From: Ruegeria sp. HKCCD8929
GTDB lineage: Bacteria > Pseudomonadota > Alphaproteobacteria > Rhodobacterales > Rhodobacteraceae
Assembly (NCBI RefSeq): GCF_013031405.1
Contig: NZ_WPZY01000015.1
Span: forward strand, 51,347 to 115,346
Direction of reading: 5' to 3'
Length of the DNA stretch: 64,000 nt
In this document: piece by piece, positions 46,867 through 55,202 of the stretch
How positions within the stretch are numbered: the stretch's first letter is position 1
How the letters are laid out: each line of letters starts with the position of its first letter
The notes under the pieces: generated by a model
What the model was told of the DNA's origin: nothing
Seen by the model: the letters and a program-made list of their open reading frames with translations, nothing else
Database searches by the model: none
Program-made: the position numbers and the translations under genes

Positions 46867-47434
46867 GCTGGCCGCCATCTTTGCCGTGATGGCCAGCCCG
46901 GCGCTGGTCGCGTTCAGTGGCGCGCCTGCGGGCGCGACGGGCCTGGAGATCGAGATCGAGGGCGAAGGCGCCAACGGCACCGTCACCATCGACCTGCTGG
47001 AAGATGTGGCCCCCAAACATGTCGAGCAGATCGCTGCGTTGGCCGCCGAAGGCAAATATGACGGGGTGGTGTTCCACCGGGTGATCGAAGGCTTCATGGC
47101 CCAGACCGGGGATGTGCAGTTCGGCAAGCTGGGTGGCGACATGCGTCGGGCGGGCACAGGTGCGTCGGACCGTCCCGACCTGCCTGCCGAGTTTTCGGAC
47201 ATCACCTATGACCGCGGCGTGGTTGGCATGGCGCGGGCGCAAGACCCCGACAGCGCCAATTCGCAGTTCTTCATCATGTTCGAGCCGGGTCCGTTTCTGG
47301 ACGGTCAATATACCGTCGTCGGCAAGGTGACCGGCGGGATGGACGTGGTGGATGTGATCAAGCGCGGTGACGGCCCGAACGGGGCGGTGATCGGCCAGCC
47401 TGATGTGATGAAGAAGGTTACGGTAACAGAGTGA
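46859..47434 (+). CDS. ppiA: periplasmic cyclophilin-type peptidyl-prolyl isomerase
   Basis: The 191-residue protein has a signal peptide (residues 1-26, ending AGATG). The cyclophilin core matches its upstream neighbour, with VVFHRVIEGFMAQTGD near 61 and PDSANSQFFIMFEPGPFLDG near 130. The two genes overlap by 8 bases and probably arose by duplication, one copy being routed to the periplasm. A hairpin at 47440-47467 follows. Confidence 0.95.
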   Translation: MRKLAAIFAVMASPALVAFSGAPAGATGLEIEIEGEGANGTVTIDLLEDVAPKHVEQIAALAAEGKYDGVVFHRVIEGFMAQTGDVQFGKLGGDMRRAGTGASDRPDLPAEFSDITYDRGVVGMARAQDPDSANSQFFIMFEPGPFLDGQYTVVGKVTGGMDVVDVIKRGDGPNGAVIGQPDVMKKVTVTE

Positions 47435-47439
47435 CCTTT

Positions 47440-47467
47440 GGACCCGGCGCGTTTGCGTGCCGGGTCC
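47440..47467 (+). terminator. hairpin after the cyclophilin pair
   Basis: Nine-base arms GGACCCGGC and GCCGGGTCC enclose ten bases, 6 bases after the stop. No T-run follows, so termination strength is uncertain. Confidence 0.55.
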
Positions 47468-47635
47468 AGTCGCTTGCCGACTGGCTCACGGATCGGTCAT
47501 TTGAGGCAGATTCTGACATAATATTCTGTTTTTGACGCCATTGGCCCCAATTTGGCCTTAAATCCGACCCGTACCCAAGATATCCGATGCGTCAAATGAG
47601 GGCTGAATGGGCCCAGTTTCGCGAGCGGATGGGCC

Positions 47636-49312
47636 ATGGCGGTCTTTGGAACACCAACTTCGGGCGACGACACGCTTGTCGGCGATAACGCCGACGACGT
47701 GATTGCCGGTGAAGAGGGCAACGATGTCATTGATGGCGGCGGTGGCGCCGACATCATCTATGGCGACGTCACCTATCTGACCAATGGCGGGCTCGATTCG
47801 GATCAGCCCGACAATAGCTGGTCGCCCGGTGCCGTCGATGGCTGGTTTAACCCGGGATCAAACGGGACCATCGAGCGCTGGGGGGACGGGTTCCTCGGGC
47901 TGCCGACAGATGACGGCGGCACCTTTATCGAACTGGATGGCAACCGGGCCGGTATCGACCACGTTCAAACCAATGTCGAGTTGGATACCGGCGTGACGTA
48001 CACGCTCAGTTTTGATCACGCGGCGCGAGCCGGATCGTCCGTGAACGACGATTTCCAGATCACCCATAACGGGGTGGTGATCGCCACGATCTCACCGTCC
48101 TCGACCACGACTTTCACCACCACCACACTGACGATTACCGGTGTTTCGGGAACCGACACCATCGGTTTCCGCGAACTACCCAGTCAGGACAACAGCCTCG
48201 GGCCGTTGCTGGACAATGTTCAGATCACTCTGACCGAGGCGTCCGCTGCCGCGAGCGCGTTCAGTTTCGACGACACGCTGAACGGCGGTGCAGGCGATGA
48301 CCGCATCTATGGTCAGGAGGGCGACGATGTCATCACCGGTGGAACCGGGAATGATTACATCGAAGGCGGCATCGGCGACGACACCATTGCCCTGACCGAC
48401 GGTGGTGGCACCGATATCGTCGGCGATTTCACCATTGGTGAGGACCTGCTGGACGTCTCGGGCCTGACCGACGCAAACGGAAATCCGATCGGTCTGAAGG
48501 ATGTGGTTATCACCTCGGACGGGCAGGGCGGTTCGATCCTGACCTTCCCCAACGGCGAACAGGTTATATTGCGGGACGTGCCGCCGTCAGAACTGGACAC
48601 GAAACCCGAACTGCGCGCGGTTGGTATTCCCTGTCTGGCTGGAGGGACAGAGGTTGCGACGGCAGCAGGGCTTAAACCGATTGAAGAGCTGCAGCAGGGC
48701 GATCTGGTCGAAGTGTGCCCTTGCTCCGACAGCAAAGGGCCTTCTCATGCCGTCCTGCGGCGCGTGTTCAGCCGGACGGTGGGGGTGGACGAATTGCGCC
48801 AACGGCCCGAATTCCTGCCTGTGCGCTTTTCGAAAGGGTCTCTGGGCCGAGGTCTGCCGGAAAACGATCTGCTGGTTTCGCGCCAGCACAGGATGGTTGT
48901 GGACTCGGCCATCGCCACCCGCATGTTCGGCAGTGCCGAGGTTCTGGTTCCCGCGATCAAACTGACCCGACTGCCGGGAATATCCGTCGAGCAGGATGTC
49001 GAGAGCGTGACCTATTACCACCTGCTGTTTGACGAGCATCAGGTCATTTTTGCCGAAGGGGCGCCGACCGAAAGCCTCTACACCGGCCCGCAAGCCCTGA
49101 AAGCCCTTACTCCGGAGGCGCGGGCGGAGATCATTGCGCTGTTTCCCGAGATCCGGCGCCCGGACCATGTACCGGTGCCGGCCCGTCCGATCCCGCCCGC
49201 TAAACGGCAGAAGCGGCTGATCGAGCGGCATCTAAAGAATGGTAAACCTTTGATCCGCACTGGTGATACGGCCGATCAAGCAAGGCTCGTGCGGACCGCT
49301 CAGATTGCATAG
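47636..49312 (+). CDS. RTX-type calcium-repeat protein with Hint domain
   Basis: The 558-residue protein has no signal peptide. RTX-like nonapeptides occur at residues about 8-45 and 215-260 (GEEGNDVIDGGGGADIIYGD; GGAGDDRIYGQEGDD), which bind calcium and usually mark type I secretion. Between them lies a beta-rich domain (about 65-200) like extracellular binding modules. A Hint domain (Hint_2 type) follows: IPCLAGGTEVATAAG with Cys near 333, then SRQHRMVV near 418 and FDEHQVIFAEG near 465. Hint domains can self-process at the Cys; whether this one does is open. The ribosome site is weak. Such proteins are frequent in roseobacters. Confidence 0.88.
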   Translation: MAVFGTPTSGDDTLVGDNADDVIAGEEGNDVIDGGGGADIIYGDVTYLTNGGLDSDQPDNSWSPGAVDGWFNPGSNGTIERWGDGFLGLPTDDGGTFIELDGNRAGIDHVQTNVELDTGVTYTLSFDHAARAGSSVNDDFQITHNGVVIATISPSSTTTFTTTTLTITGVSGTDTIGFRELPSQDNSLGPLLDNVQITLTEASAAASAFSFDDTLNGGAGDDRIYGQEGDDVITGGTGNDYIEGGIGDDTIALTDGGGTDIVGDFTIGEDLLDVSGLTDANGNPIGLKDVVITSDGQGGSILTFPNGEQVILRDVPPSELDTKPELRAVGIPCLAGGTEVATAAGLKPIEELQQGDLVEVCPCSDSKGPSHAVLRRVFSRTVGVDELRQRPEFLPVRFSKGSLGRGLPENDLLVSRQHRMVVDSAIATRMFGSAEVLVPAIKLTRLPGISVEQDVESVTYYHLLFDEHQVIFAEGAPTESLYTGPQALKALTPEARAEIIALFPEIRRPDHVPVPARPIPPAKRQKRLIERHLKNGKPLIRTGDTADQARLVRTAQIA

Positions 49313-49360
49313 CAGAGCAGTCAGAGACGTCTCTAGGCCAAACTGTGGCATGCTCAAAAC

Positions 49361-50215
49361 TCAGTATCCAAACGCCCCATAATCCTCAGCGTAGATTTTT
49401 TCGCATAAAGCCCGGGCTCGCTGGCATTCGAGCAGGGCATCTACTCTGCCTGACTGACGGTTCTCCCACGGTGCCGTGTCGGTCGGAGGAGTGCCAAGAC
49501 GCGAAGAAAGCATCCGGAAAAAATGATCCAGATCCTCCATTTTCCCGATAATCGTGGGCTTAAAAACGGTTGGCTTGATGAAGCTTGCCTGAGGACACCA
49601 GTGAGCATTCACCTTATCGGCGCCCTCCGTGTTGACTTGCCATGCAACGTAATCGAGGAACCGCACGAAGCCTTCTTCGGTATCGGTATGATGCGCCCAG
49701 TCGAATCCGGTGACAGCATTCATCCGAAACCTGTCACGCGCGAACCACCGGCTGGCCATATGATGGCTTTTGCAAAGATAGCGATAAGCTGAGACCGCTC
49801 GCGACAAGGGGTTTCGCACTATGCAGATACGCTCCTTTGGGCCTTGCGGGCCAGACAGTTCTTGTGCTGCCATGCCGCGCAAAAGGGCGCGGGAGAACAC
49901 GTCGTGATCGGCAATCATATGTACAGAGGCCGAAGGGTTGATGTCGTGCAACGGGGTGACATCAACGGTCAGATCGTAGCCGAACTCCGCCTGAAAGAGA
50001 AAACGAAGGGTCGATGTCGACGCATTCTTGCCCACGGAGGTAAAGCCCCAGCGCATCGAGGGCGGTATGATCACCTGCGACAGAAAACGCCGCGCCGCGT
50101 GTACTGTCGAAAGCTCCTCAGGAAAGGCCTTGCGCGACGCTTGTATGGCGGCATTGCGCCGGGAGACGGGGACCGGTTCGTCGAATAGCCGAAGCTGGTC
50201 GCGCTCGCTCTGCAT
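49361..50215 (-). CDS. sulfotransferase family protein
   Basis: The start ATG at 50215 is preferred because CAGGAG lies 8 bases before it; the frame is open 53 codons farther without a site. The 284-residue protein has the PAPS 5-prime phosphosulfate loop SVGKNASTSTLRFLF near residue 60 and the 3-prime phosphate motif CIVRNPLSRAVSAYRY near 134. This fits Sulfotransfer_2-type carbohydrate sulfotransferases. Base composition is less GC-rich than the neighbours, suggesting transfer. It probably modifies a surface glycan or sulfolipid; the substrate is unknown. It converges with the Hint gene; the palindrome AGAGACGTCTCT lies between them at 49323-49334. Confidence 0.82.
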   Translation of the reverse strand: MQSERDQLRLFDEPVPVSRRNAAIQASRKAFPEELSTVHAARRFLSQVIIPPSMRWGFTSVGKNASTSTLRFLFQAEFGYDLTVDVTPLHDINPSASVHMIADHDVFSRALLRGMAAQELSGPQGPKERICIVRNPLSRAVSAYRYLCKSHHMASRWFARDRFRMNAVTGFDWAHHTDTEEGFVRFLDYVAWQVNTEGADKVNAHWCPQASFIKPTVFKPTIIGKMEDLDHFFRMLSSRLGTPPTDTAPWENRQSGRVDALLECQRARALCEKIYAEDYGAFGY

Positions 50216-50679
50216 ATTCAGGCTCCTGAGCAGGGAAAGGGGATACCACCGGGGCAGTCCCGTCAATTTTCGTTTGCGTCGAGAGGGTTTTGTACTGAGT
50301 CCCGATGACAGGCCGCAATCGCGGTTCTTAGTGGCAGTACCTACCTCAGTGTTGCTGAAACTGACAAGCAACAAAGCCCGGCTTTAGGGACCTTTTCTTT
50401 GTGTATGCCTGAGCATTGCCGTCAGGTCCGACCGGTACGTAAAGCCGGAACGGCGCTGCTCGTGGGTTGTCTCTTTGCCAAAGGTCGACCCGTAGGGGTT
50501 CTCTCATGCGTCCCGGATTCCCTTGGGCTCGGCGGGATTGGGATTTTCTGCTCAAGGCGGATGGGACTTGATCACTCAAATCTGCGCGCAGCCCCTAAAC
50601 TCCTTTCACGTCTGCGTGTGAAGGGCTGTTTCCTGCGCGCGCTGCGGGTCACGATTGTGCATCAGACCGGAGCAGAGCC
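50216..50679. other. intergenic stretch, no supported gene
   Basis: This stretch of 464 bases lies between the divergent sulfotransferase and DUF3179 genes. Short frames on both strands have no ribosome site or recognisable domain. It presumably carries both promoters. Confidence 0.45.
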
Positions 50680-51654
50680 ATGCGTATCCTCGCCGTTCTC
50701 CTCGCCGTTCTCCTCGCCGCTCTTTTGGCCGGTGCCTTGCACGCCAGCCCGGACTTTTGGCGCAATGAGTGGCCTGAGACCAATTTCGACAAAACCAGTG
50801 TTGCGAACTGGGGGGAGATCCTGTCCGGTGGCCCTCCAAAGGATGGCATTCCCGCGTTGAGCGATCCAAGTTTCGTGCGCGCCTCGGGCAAGCGTGGCAT
50901 CGACCAGCGCGAGCCGGTGATTACGGTTGAGATTGGGGGCGCCGAGCCGCGCGCCTATCCGATCCGCTACCTGATCTGGCATGAGATCGTGAATGACCGG
51001 GTCGGCGGCATCCCCATCGCCGTCACCTATTGCCCACTCTGCAATTCGGCCATCACCTTTGACCGGCGCACCCGCCACGGGGTGCTGAACTTTGGCGTCT
51101 CAGGCAAGCTGCGCCACTCCGACATGGTCATGTATGACCGTGAAACCCAGAGCTGGTGGCAACAGGCGGTTGGCGAGGCCATTGTCGGTGATCTGACCGG
51201 CACGCAACTGAAAACCCTGCCGGCCTGGATGGAAAGCTGGGATGAGTTCCGCACCCGCAACCCGGAGGGGCTGGTCATGGCCGAGCCGCGCCACAACCGC
51301 GACTACGGGCGCAATCCGTATCGCGGGTACGATACCTCCCGTCGTCCGTTCCTCTATTCCGGCGAGATGCCGCCCCATGGCATCAACCCTCTGGAACGCG
51401 TCGTGCGGGTGGGCAACAAGGCATGGCCAATGAGCCGCCTTGCGCGCGCCGGGGTGGTTAAAGAGGCGGGGGTGACGATCAGCTGGACCGAGGGTCAAGC
51501 CTCGGCGCTTGATAGCGGGCGGATCGGCAAAGGGCGCGACGTGGGGTCCATCCGCGTGAAGGACGGGCAGGGGCGGGACGTGTCCCATGATGTGATGTTC
51601 GCCTTTGCCTTCCACGCATTCTGGCCGGAGGGTAGGTGGATGCTGGCAAACTAA
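50680..51654 (+). CDS. secreted DUF3179 protein
   Basis: The 324-residue protein has a signal peptide at residues 1-22, whose hydrophobic core is made by a 12-base tandem repeat. The DUF3179 signature lies near 110-135 (AVTYCPLCNSAITFDRR). Two cysteines form a CxxC pair, and DTSRRPFLYSGEMPP lies near 218. Function of the family is unknown; the CxxC suggests metal binding or redox activity outside the cytoplasm. It is monocistronic. Confidence 0.88.
   Translation: MRILAVLLAVLLAALLAGALHASPDFWRNEWPETNFDKTSVANWGEILSGGPPKDGIPALSDPSFVRASGKRGIDQREPVITVEIGGAEPRAYPIRYLIWHEIVNDRVGGIPIAVTYCPLCNSAITFDRRTRHGVLNFGVSGKLRHSDMVMYDRETQSWWQQAVGEAIVGDLTGTQLKTLPAWMESWDEFRTRNPEGLVMAEPRHNRDYGRNPYRGYDTSRRPFLYSGEMPPHGINPLERVVRVGNKAWPMSRLARAGVVKEAGVTISWTEGQASALDSGRIGKGRDVGSIRVKDGQGRDVSHDVMFAFAFHAFWPEGRWMLAN
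50689..50724 (+). repeat. 12-base tandem repeat in a signal peptide
   Basis: CTCGCCGTTCTC occurs twice in full at 50689-50712, and a third copy at 50713-50724 has two changes. The unit is a multiple of three and adds LAVL-type residues to the signal peptide core, so copy number changes would lengthen or shorten it without a frameshift. Confidence 0.8.
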
Positions 51655-51712
51655 GCGTTTGCCAGCGGGCTTTTATCCGGACGCTGCCAGTTCAACCGCA
51701 TATCTGGCGCGG

Positions 51713-52030
51713 TCAATCATCTCCCAAAGGCGCGTTGTTGATCGCGCTGACATCCTCCATGATGTCAAACACATGATCTGCAGTGACGGTGATGCCGATC
51801 GAGCTGAGTCGCTTCATGTGCATCGCCTTGTACTTTTCGAGATAGTCGCTGTTCCTGAACAGATAGGTCGAGCCGTAGTGGTTCGTTCCCTCTTCGGCGG
51901 TCCAGATCTTCCAGATGATCCCCGGCTCCTTGGCGATACTCTCGGCGAGCTGCTTTGTCCCGGCCAGAAACTCCTCGGTGATCGGACCATCATAGGTCAT
52001 GTGAAGGTCCCAGATTTTCAGTGTGCTCAT
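51713..52030 (-). CDS. YdhR-type small monooxygenase-like protein
   Basis: The 105-residue protein resembles the YdhR family of ferredoxin-like-fold putative monooxygenases: MTYDGPITEEFLAGTKQLAESIAKEPG near the start (two segments), IWKIWTAEEGTNHYGSTYLF near 39, and AMHMKRLSSIGIT near 69. It acts in the cytosol; the substrate is unknown. It ends a three-gene operon led by a MarR regulator, suggesting a response to a small aromatic or quinone-like compound. Confidence 0.8.
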   Translation of the reverse strand: MSTLKIWDLHMTYDGPITEEFLAGTKQLAESIAKEPGIIWKIWTAEEGTNHYGSTYLFRNSDYLEKYKAMHMKRLSSIGITVTADHVFDIMEDVSAINNAPLGDD

Positions 52031-52081
52031 TGCAGTGTGCCTTCGATTGGTCGTGAGTGTGGTTGATGCGCCCGGTGAAGC

Positions 52082-52459
52082 TCAGCGGTTCTTGCCGATC
52101 TGGATGAAGCTGAGAACGGCCAGCAGTGCAAAGAAGATCGGATCGGACCAGCCAAACCCGGTAAAGACGCCGGTCAGGCAGGCGTAAAGGGTGATGACGA
52201 CCCCAAGGATATTGGTCCACATCAGGCCCGTCAGAATCCGTTGGGCCGTGTCGCTCCCGTGATCCGCGTCGCGAAACAGCAGGCTGATGATCCCGATACC
52301 ACCGAGAAAGATCGAGTTGTGCTGCGACAGGAAGACCGCGTACCTGTCATTCAGTTGCAGGCCGTAGTTCGGCCAGAGAACTGTTGGGATGAAGAACAGC
52401 GCCAATGCGAAAAAGGCGTAGACGGCGCCATGTGCTGTCAGGAAGGTTCGGTTTGTCAT
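52082..52459 (-). CDS. four-helix membrane protein
   Basis: The 125-residue protein has four membrane helices (about 8-28, 45-62, 75-95, 100-120). No enzyme motif is visible, and small proteins of this shape are common beside MarR-type regulators. The gene overlaps the end of marR by four bases and lies 51 bases before the YdhR-type gene. Function unknown. Confidence 0.75.
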   Translation of the reverse strand: MTNRTFLTAHGAVYAFFALALFFIPTVLWPNYGLQLNDRYAVFLSQHNSIFLGGIGIISLLFRDADHGSDTAQRILTGLMWTNILGVVITLYACLTGVFTGFGWSDPIFFALLAVLSFIQIGKNR

Positions 52460-52914
52460 CCTTGATCTTTCTTTGTCTGGGGCAGCTTCTTTCGGAGCTG
52501 GATGAGTGTCTTGATCGTGTGGCGCTTTTCCTCGGGGCTGAGCTGGCCGAATATCTGGGCCAGGGCCCGGTTATGCGCCGGCATGAAGTCTTTGACTTTC
52601 TGTTGCCCGGCAGGGGTCAGGCGCAGAACCCGTGCCCTTCGGTCCTTTTCGTCCACGGTCTTCTCGACCAGACCCGCTTGCATCAGGTTCTTGACCACAA
52701 CGTCAAGATTGCCCGAGGTGCCGAGCGTCTGCTGCATCAGGTCGTTGATGGACAGTGCTTTCTTGCTGTTCAGTGTTTCCAGCGTGTCCCATTGCGATGC
52801 GGTAAGGCCCGCATCCCGAAAGAACGGTCCCATTGCGCGTTGGAACAGCTGATGACTGCGCAGCAGTGCCAACACCAGGGTTTGGTTTTCTTTGTCTTGG
52901 TTCTGTGTGCTCAT
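52456..52914 (-). CDS. MarR-family transcriptional regulator
   Basis: The 152-residue protein has the MarR winged helix. The N-terminal dimerisation helix (LALLRSHQLFQRAMGPFFRD) is followed by LTASQWDTLETLN near residue 36, the recognition region TLGTSGNLDVVVKNLMQAGL near 63, and the wing VDEKDRRARVLRLTPAGQQ near 86. It leads the 52914-51713 operon. A near-palindrome 10-29 bases upstream of its start is probably its own operator. Confidence 0.93.
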   Translation of the reverse strand: MSTQNQDKENQTLVLALLRSHQLFQRAMGPFFRDAGLTASQWDTLETLNSKKALSINDLMQQTLGTSGNLDVVVKNLMQAGLVEKTVDEKDRRARVLRLTPAGQQKVKDFMPAHNRALAQIFGQLSPEEKRHTIKTLIQLRKKLPQTKKDQG

Positions 52915-52923
52915 GGAGCGTAT

Positions 52924-52943
52924 TTATCTCTAGTTAGGGATAA
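52924..52943. promoter_or_regulatory. candidate MarR operator
   Basis: TTATCTCTAGTTAGGGATAA is a 20-base near-palindrome with 8 of 10 arm positions paired. It lies 10-29 bases before the marR start, a typical place for MarR autorepression. Confidence 0.6.
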
Positions 52944-53127
52944 TTTCAAGGCCCGCCCCGCGATTGCCTGCAGCGCGACTATTCGGATCGGGTCTACATC
53001 TATAAAGTAAGCGCTGTCCCATGCCGGTAAACTCTATCCGCGAGGGGGCTGAGATTCGCCGTCATCCCCACCTATTGACCAAGACGGAGATTTAGCTGAA
53101 GCGCGCACGCCGCACGGACCAGGCCTG

Positions 53128-53164
53128 AAAAAGCAAAACGCGCCGCATGGACCTGCGGCGCGTT
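53128..53164 (-). terminator. rho-independent terminator after bactofilin gene
   Basis: Perfect eleven-base arms AACGCGCCGCA and TGCGGCGCGTT enclose TGGACC. On the minus strand a T-rich tract follows. The rest of the 52944-53127 gap shows no gene. Confidence 0.85.
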
Positions 53165-53193
53165 CGACTTTGAGAGCTTCGGGTTTGCCCGCC

Positions 53194-53700
53194 TTACTGG
53201 CTGACCTCGGCGGTTGCCGCAGCCGGGTTGCCCGAGGATTTGCTGGAGCGGCCCGGGTTCAGCGGGTCGTCCTGACGCTGCACCGACCCTTCGAAATGGG
53301 CGCCGCTTTCGATCGCGATGGTCTTGTGGATGATGTCGCCCTCGACCCGGGCGGTCGAGGTCAGACGCACTTTCAGACCGCGCACGCGGCCCACGATACG
53401 ACCGTTGACCACCACGTCGTCGGCGGTGACTTCGCCCTTGATGGTGGCGGTCTCGCCGATGGTCAGCAGATGCGCGCGGATGTCGCCCTCGACCGTGCCT
53501 TCGACCTGGATGTCGCCGGTGGTCTTGATGTTGCCGGTGATGTGCAGGTCCGAGGACAGCACCGATGCCGGCGGCTTGGGCTTGGGTGCGGCGGGTTTCT
53601 GCTCGCTCGGGGCGGGTGCCGCAGGAGTTGCAGGCGCAGCGGGCTTGGCCGCTTCGGGCGCCTTGGAACCGGGCTCGTTGATTTTGCTCTTAGAAAACAT
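53194..53700 (-). CDS. bactofilin family cytoskeletal protein
   Basis: The 168-residue protein has a Pro/Ala-rich N-terminal linker (about 1-45). The bactofilin beta-helix follows (about 48-150) with its repeating short strands (VLSSDLHITGNIKTTGDIQV, EGDIRAHLLTIGETATIKG). Bactofilins polymerise into membrane-bound filaments that place cell wall enzymes. Its ATG lies inside the end of the upstream M23 peptidase gene (11-base overlap), so the two are coupled. Confidence 0.94.
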   Translation of the reverse strand: MFSKSKINEPGSKAPEAAKPAAPATPAAPAPSEQKPAAPKPKPPASVLSSDLHITGNIKTTGDIQVEGTVEGDIRAHLLTIGETATIKGEVTADDVVVNGRIVGRVRGLKVRLTSTARVEGDIIHKTIAIESGAHFEGSVQRQDDPLNPGRSSKSSGNPAAATAEVSQ

Positions 53701-55018
53701 TTCTCGCAGCCTTGATGTAAGTCATTGGGTTCACGGGTTTGCCGTTCACGCGCACCTCGTAGTGCAGATGCGTGCCGGTAGACCGTCCGGTGCTACCCAT
53801 ATCAGCAATATGATCCCCGCGCGAGACCCTTTGACCAACCTTGACGCGAATGCTCGTGTTATGAGCATAAAGTGTCTCAATCCCGAAGGCGTGCTTGATT
53901 TTGACCAGGCGCCCGAAGCCCGATTGCCACCCGGCATGTGTCACGACGCCATCGGCGGTGGCAAAGATATCGGTGCCGTGCGCCCCTGCAAAATCCGCGC
54001 CGTTATGCATGCGCCGACCACCGGTTTTTGGGTCCCGGCGTGTGCCGTATCCGCTGGTAAAGCGCACGGCCGCATGAACCGGGCTGGCAAAGGGCGCCTT
54101 TTGTGCAGCGATACGGTAAAGGTTCAGCTGATCCATCTGTTGCAACAGACGGTTCGCGCGGATCTCGTCCGGAGACGGTTCTTCACCGCGCGTGCTGAAG
54201 GATAAAGGGGTCAGCGGACCGCCCTGACCGCTATAGCCGCGCCGCACCTGTTCGATGATGCGGTCGGTGGGCATGCCCGCGCTGCGGAACATCTTGTCCA
54301 GAGGCTCGACCGAGATCACCATCGCCTCTTCCAACTGGCGGAATATCTGGTCGCTGCGCTCGCGCATAAGCTGAATCTCCAGCTCCAGCTCGTCGCGCTC
54401 ATCCAACGCCGATTGCGCATCGGCCAGGATCTGATCGCGCTCCTGTGCGGTGCGGCCCAGGGCTTCGGACATGAAGGTCATCTGAGCGGGGGCCGACATG
54501 GCCATTTTATAGGTCGCCGTCTCGTCGCCGGTTTCCTGTTCCAGCTTGGCCAGTGCCATGCGCGCCTCTTTGCGCTGATCCATGACCGAGCGCAGGGTGG
54601 TCTGGATCACCTCGATTCCGGTTTCCAGCTCGCGGCGGCGATTCTCCGAGTCCAGCAGTTCGGACTGCATCATCGAGATCTGCTCCAGCGCCGCGTTAAA
54701 GCGTTCGTGCGCGGCCAGCGCTTCCTCGGCCCGCATGTCGCGTTCGCCGGACAGAATGTTCAGGCGTTCCTGATAGGTGGCCTGATCCCGTTTCGCCTGT
54801 TCGCGGAAATTGCCCGAGCCGATGCTGTCCATAAGGATGATCGCGGTGGCCACGATGGTCCAGCCGACCGTCACCGCAACTCCGGCAAAGGCCAGAAGTT
54901 GTGTTTCAGGTCGCAACCGGATGAATCGCGTATCACTGTCGGATTTTAGAAACACCCTGCGTTCAGGAAAACGCTTCTCGAGCAGAGCGTGCAGTTTAAT
55001 CGCCAGACGTGTTCTCAC
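53690..55018 (-). CDS. M23-family peptidase with membrane anchor (LmdC-like)
   Basis: The 442-residue protein has a cytoplasmic N-terminus, a membrane helix at about 40-65 (AFAGVAVTVGWTIVATAIILM), and a long coiled coil (about 75-230). The LytM/M23 domain covers about 325-435. Zinc ligands are seen in RRMHNGADFAG and THLHYEVRVNG, with the catalytic His region ETLYAHN. It matches the M23 peptidases paired with bactofilin in alphaproteobacteria, which shape local peptidoglycan. All metal ligands are present, so it is probably active. Confidence 0.94.
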   Translation of the reverse strand: MRTRLAIKLHALLEKRFPERRVFLKSDSDTRFIRLRPETQLLAFAGVAVTVGWTIVATAIILMDSIGSGNFREQAKRDQATYQERLNILSGERDMRAEEALAAHERFNAALEQISMMQSELLDSENRRRELETGIEVIQTTLRSVMDQRKEARMALAKLEQETGDETATYKMAMSAPAQMTFMSEALGRTAQERDQILADAQSALDERDELELEIQLMRERSDQIFRQLEEAMVISVEPLDKMFRSAGMPTDRIIEQVRRGYSGQGGPLTPLSFSTRGEEPSPDEIRANRLLQQMDQLNLYRIAAQKAPFASPVHAAVRFTSGYGTRRDPKTGGRRMHNGADFAGAHGTDIFATADGVVTHAGWQSGFGRLVKIKHAFGIETLYAHNTSIRVKVGQRVSRGDHIADMGSTGRSTGTHLHYEVRVNGKPVNPMTYIKAARNVF

Positions 55019-55202
55019 GCGTCTTTCCTTTTCCCCATACCGAGACAGGCCATGAGTGGCGTGCCGTCCCTTGGGGCGTTTGCATACCTTTGGCGGGCGT
55101 TTTGGGCAAGTTTGTTAACAGCGCATCGGGATTTCACGGAGATTTGCACGCAACTTGAGCAAGAAATTGCCGATTACGTTACGGCGGCCAGCGGAGTTAC
55201 GG

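Noticed and set aside
53030..53075. GGGGGCTGAGATT resembling the core of a TPP riboswitch
   Set aside because: The second conserved element is missing and no thiamine gene is downstream on that strand.
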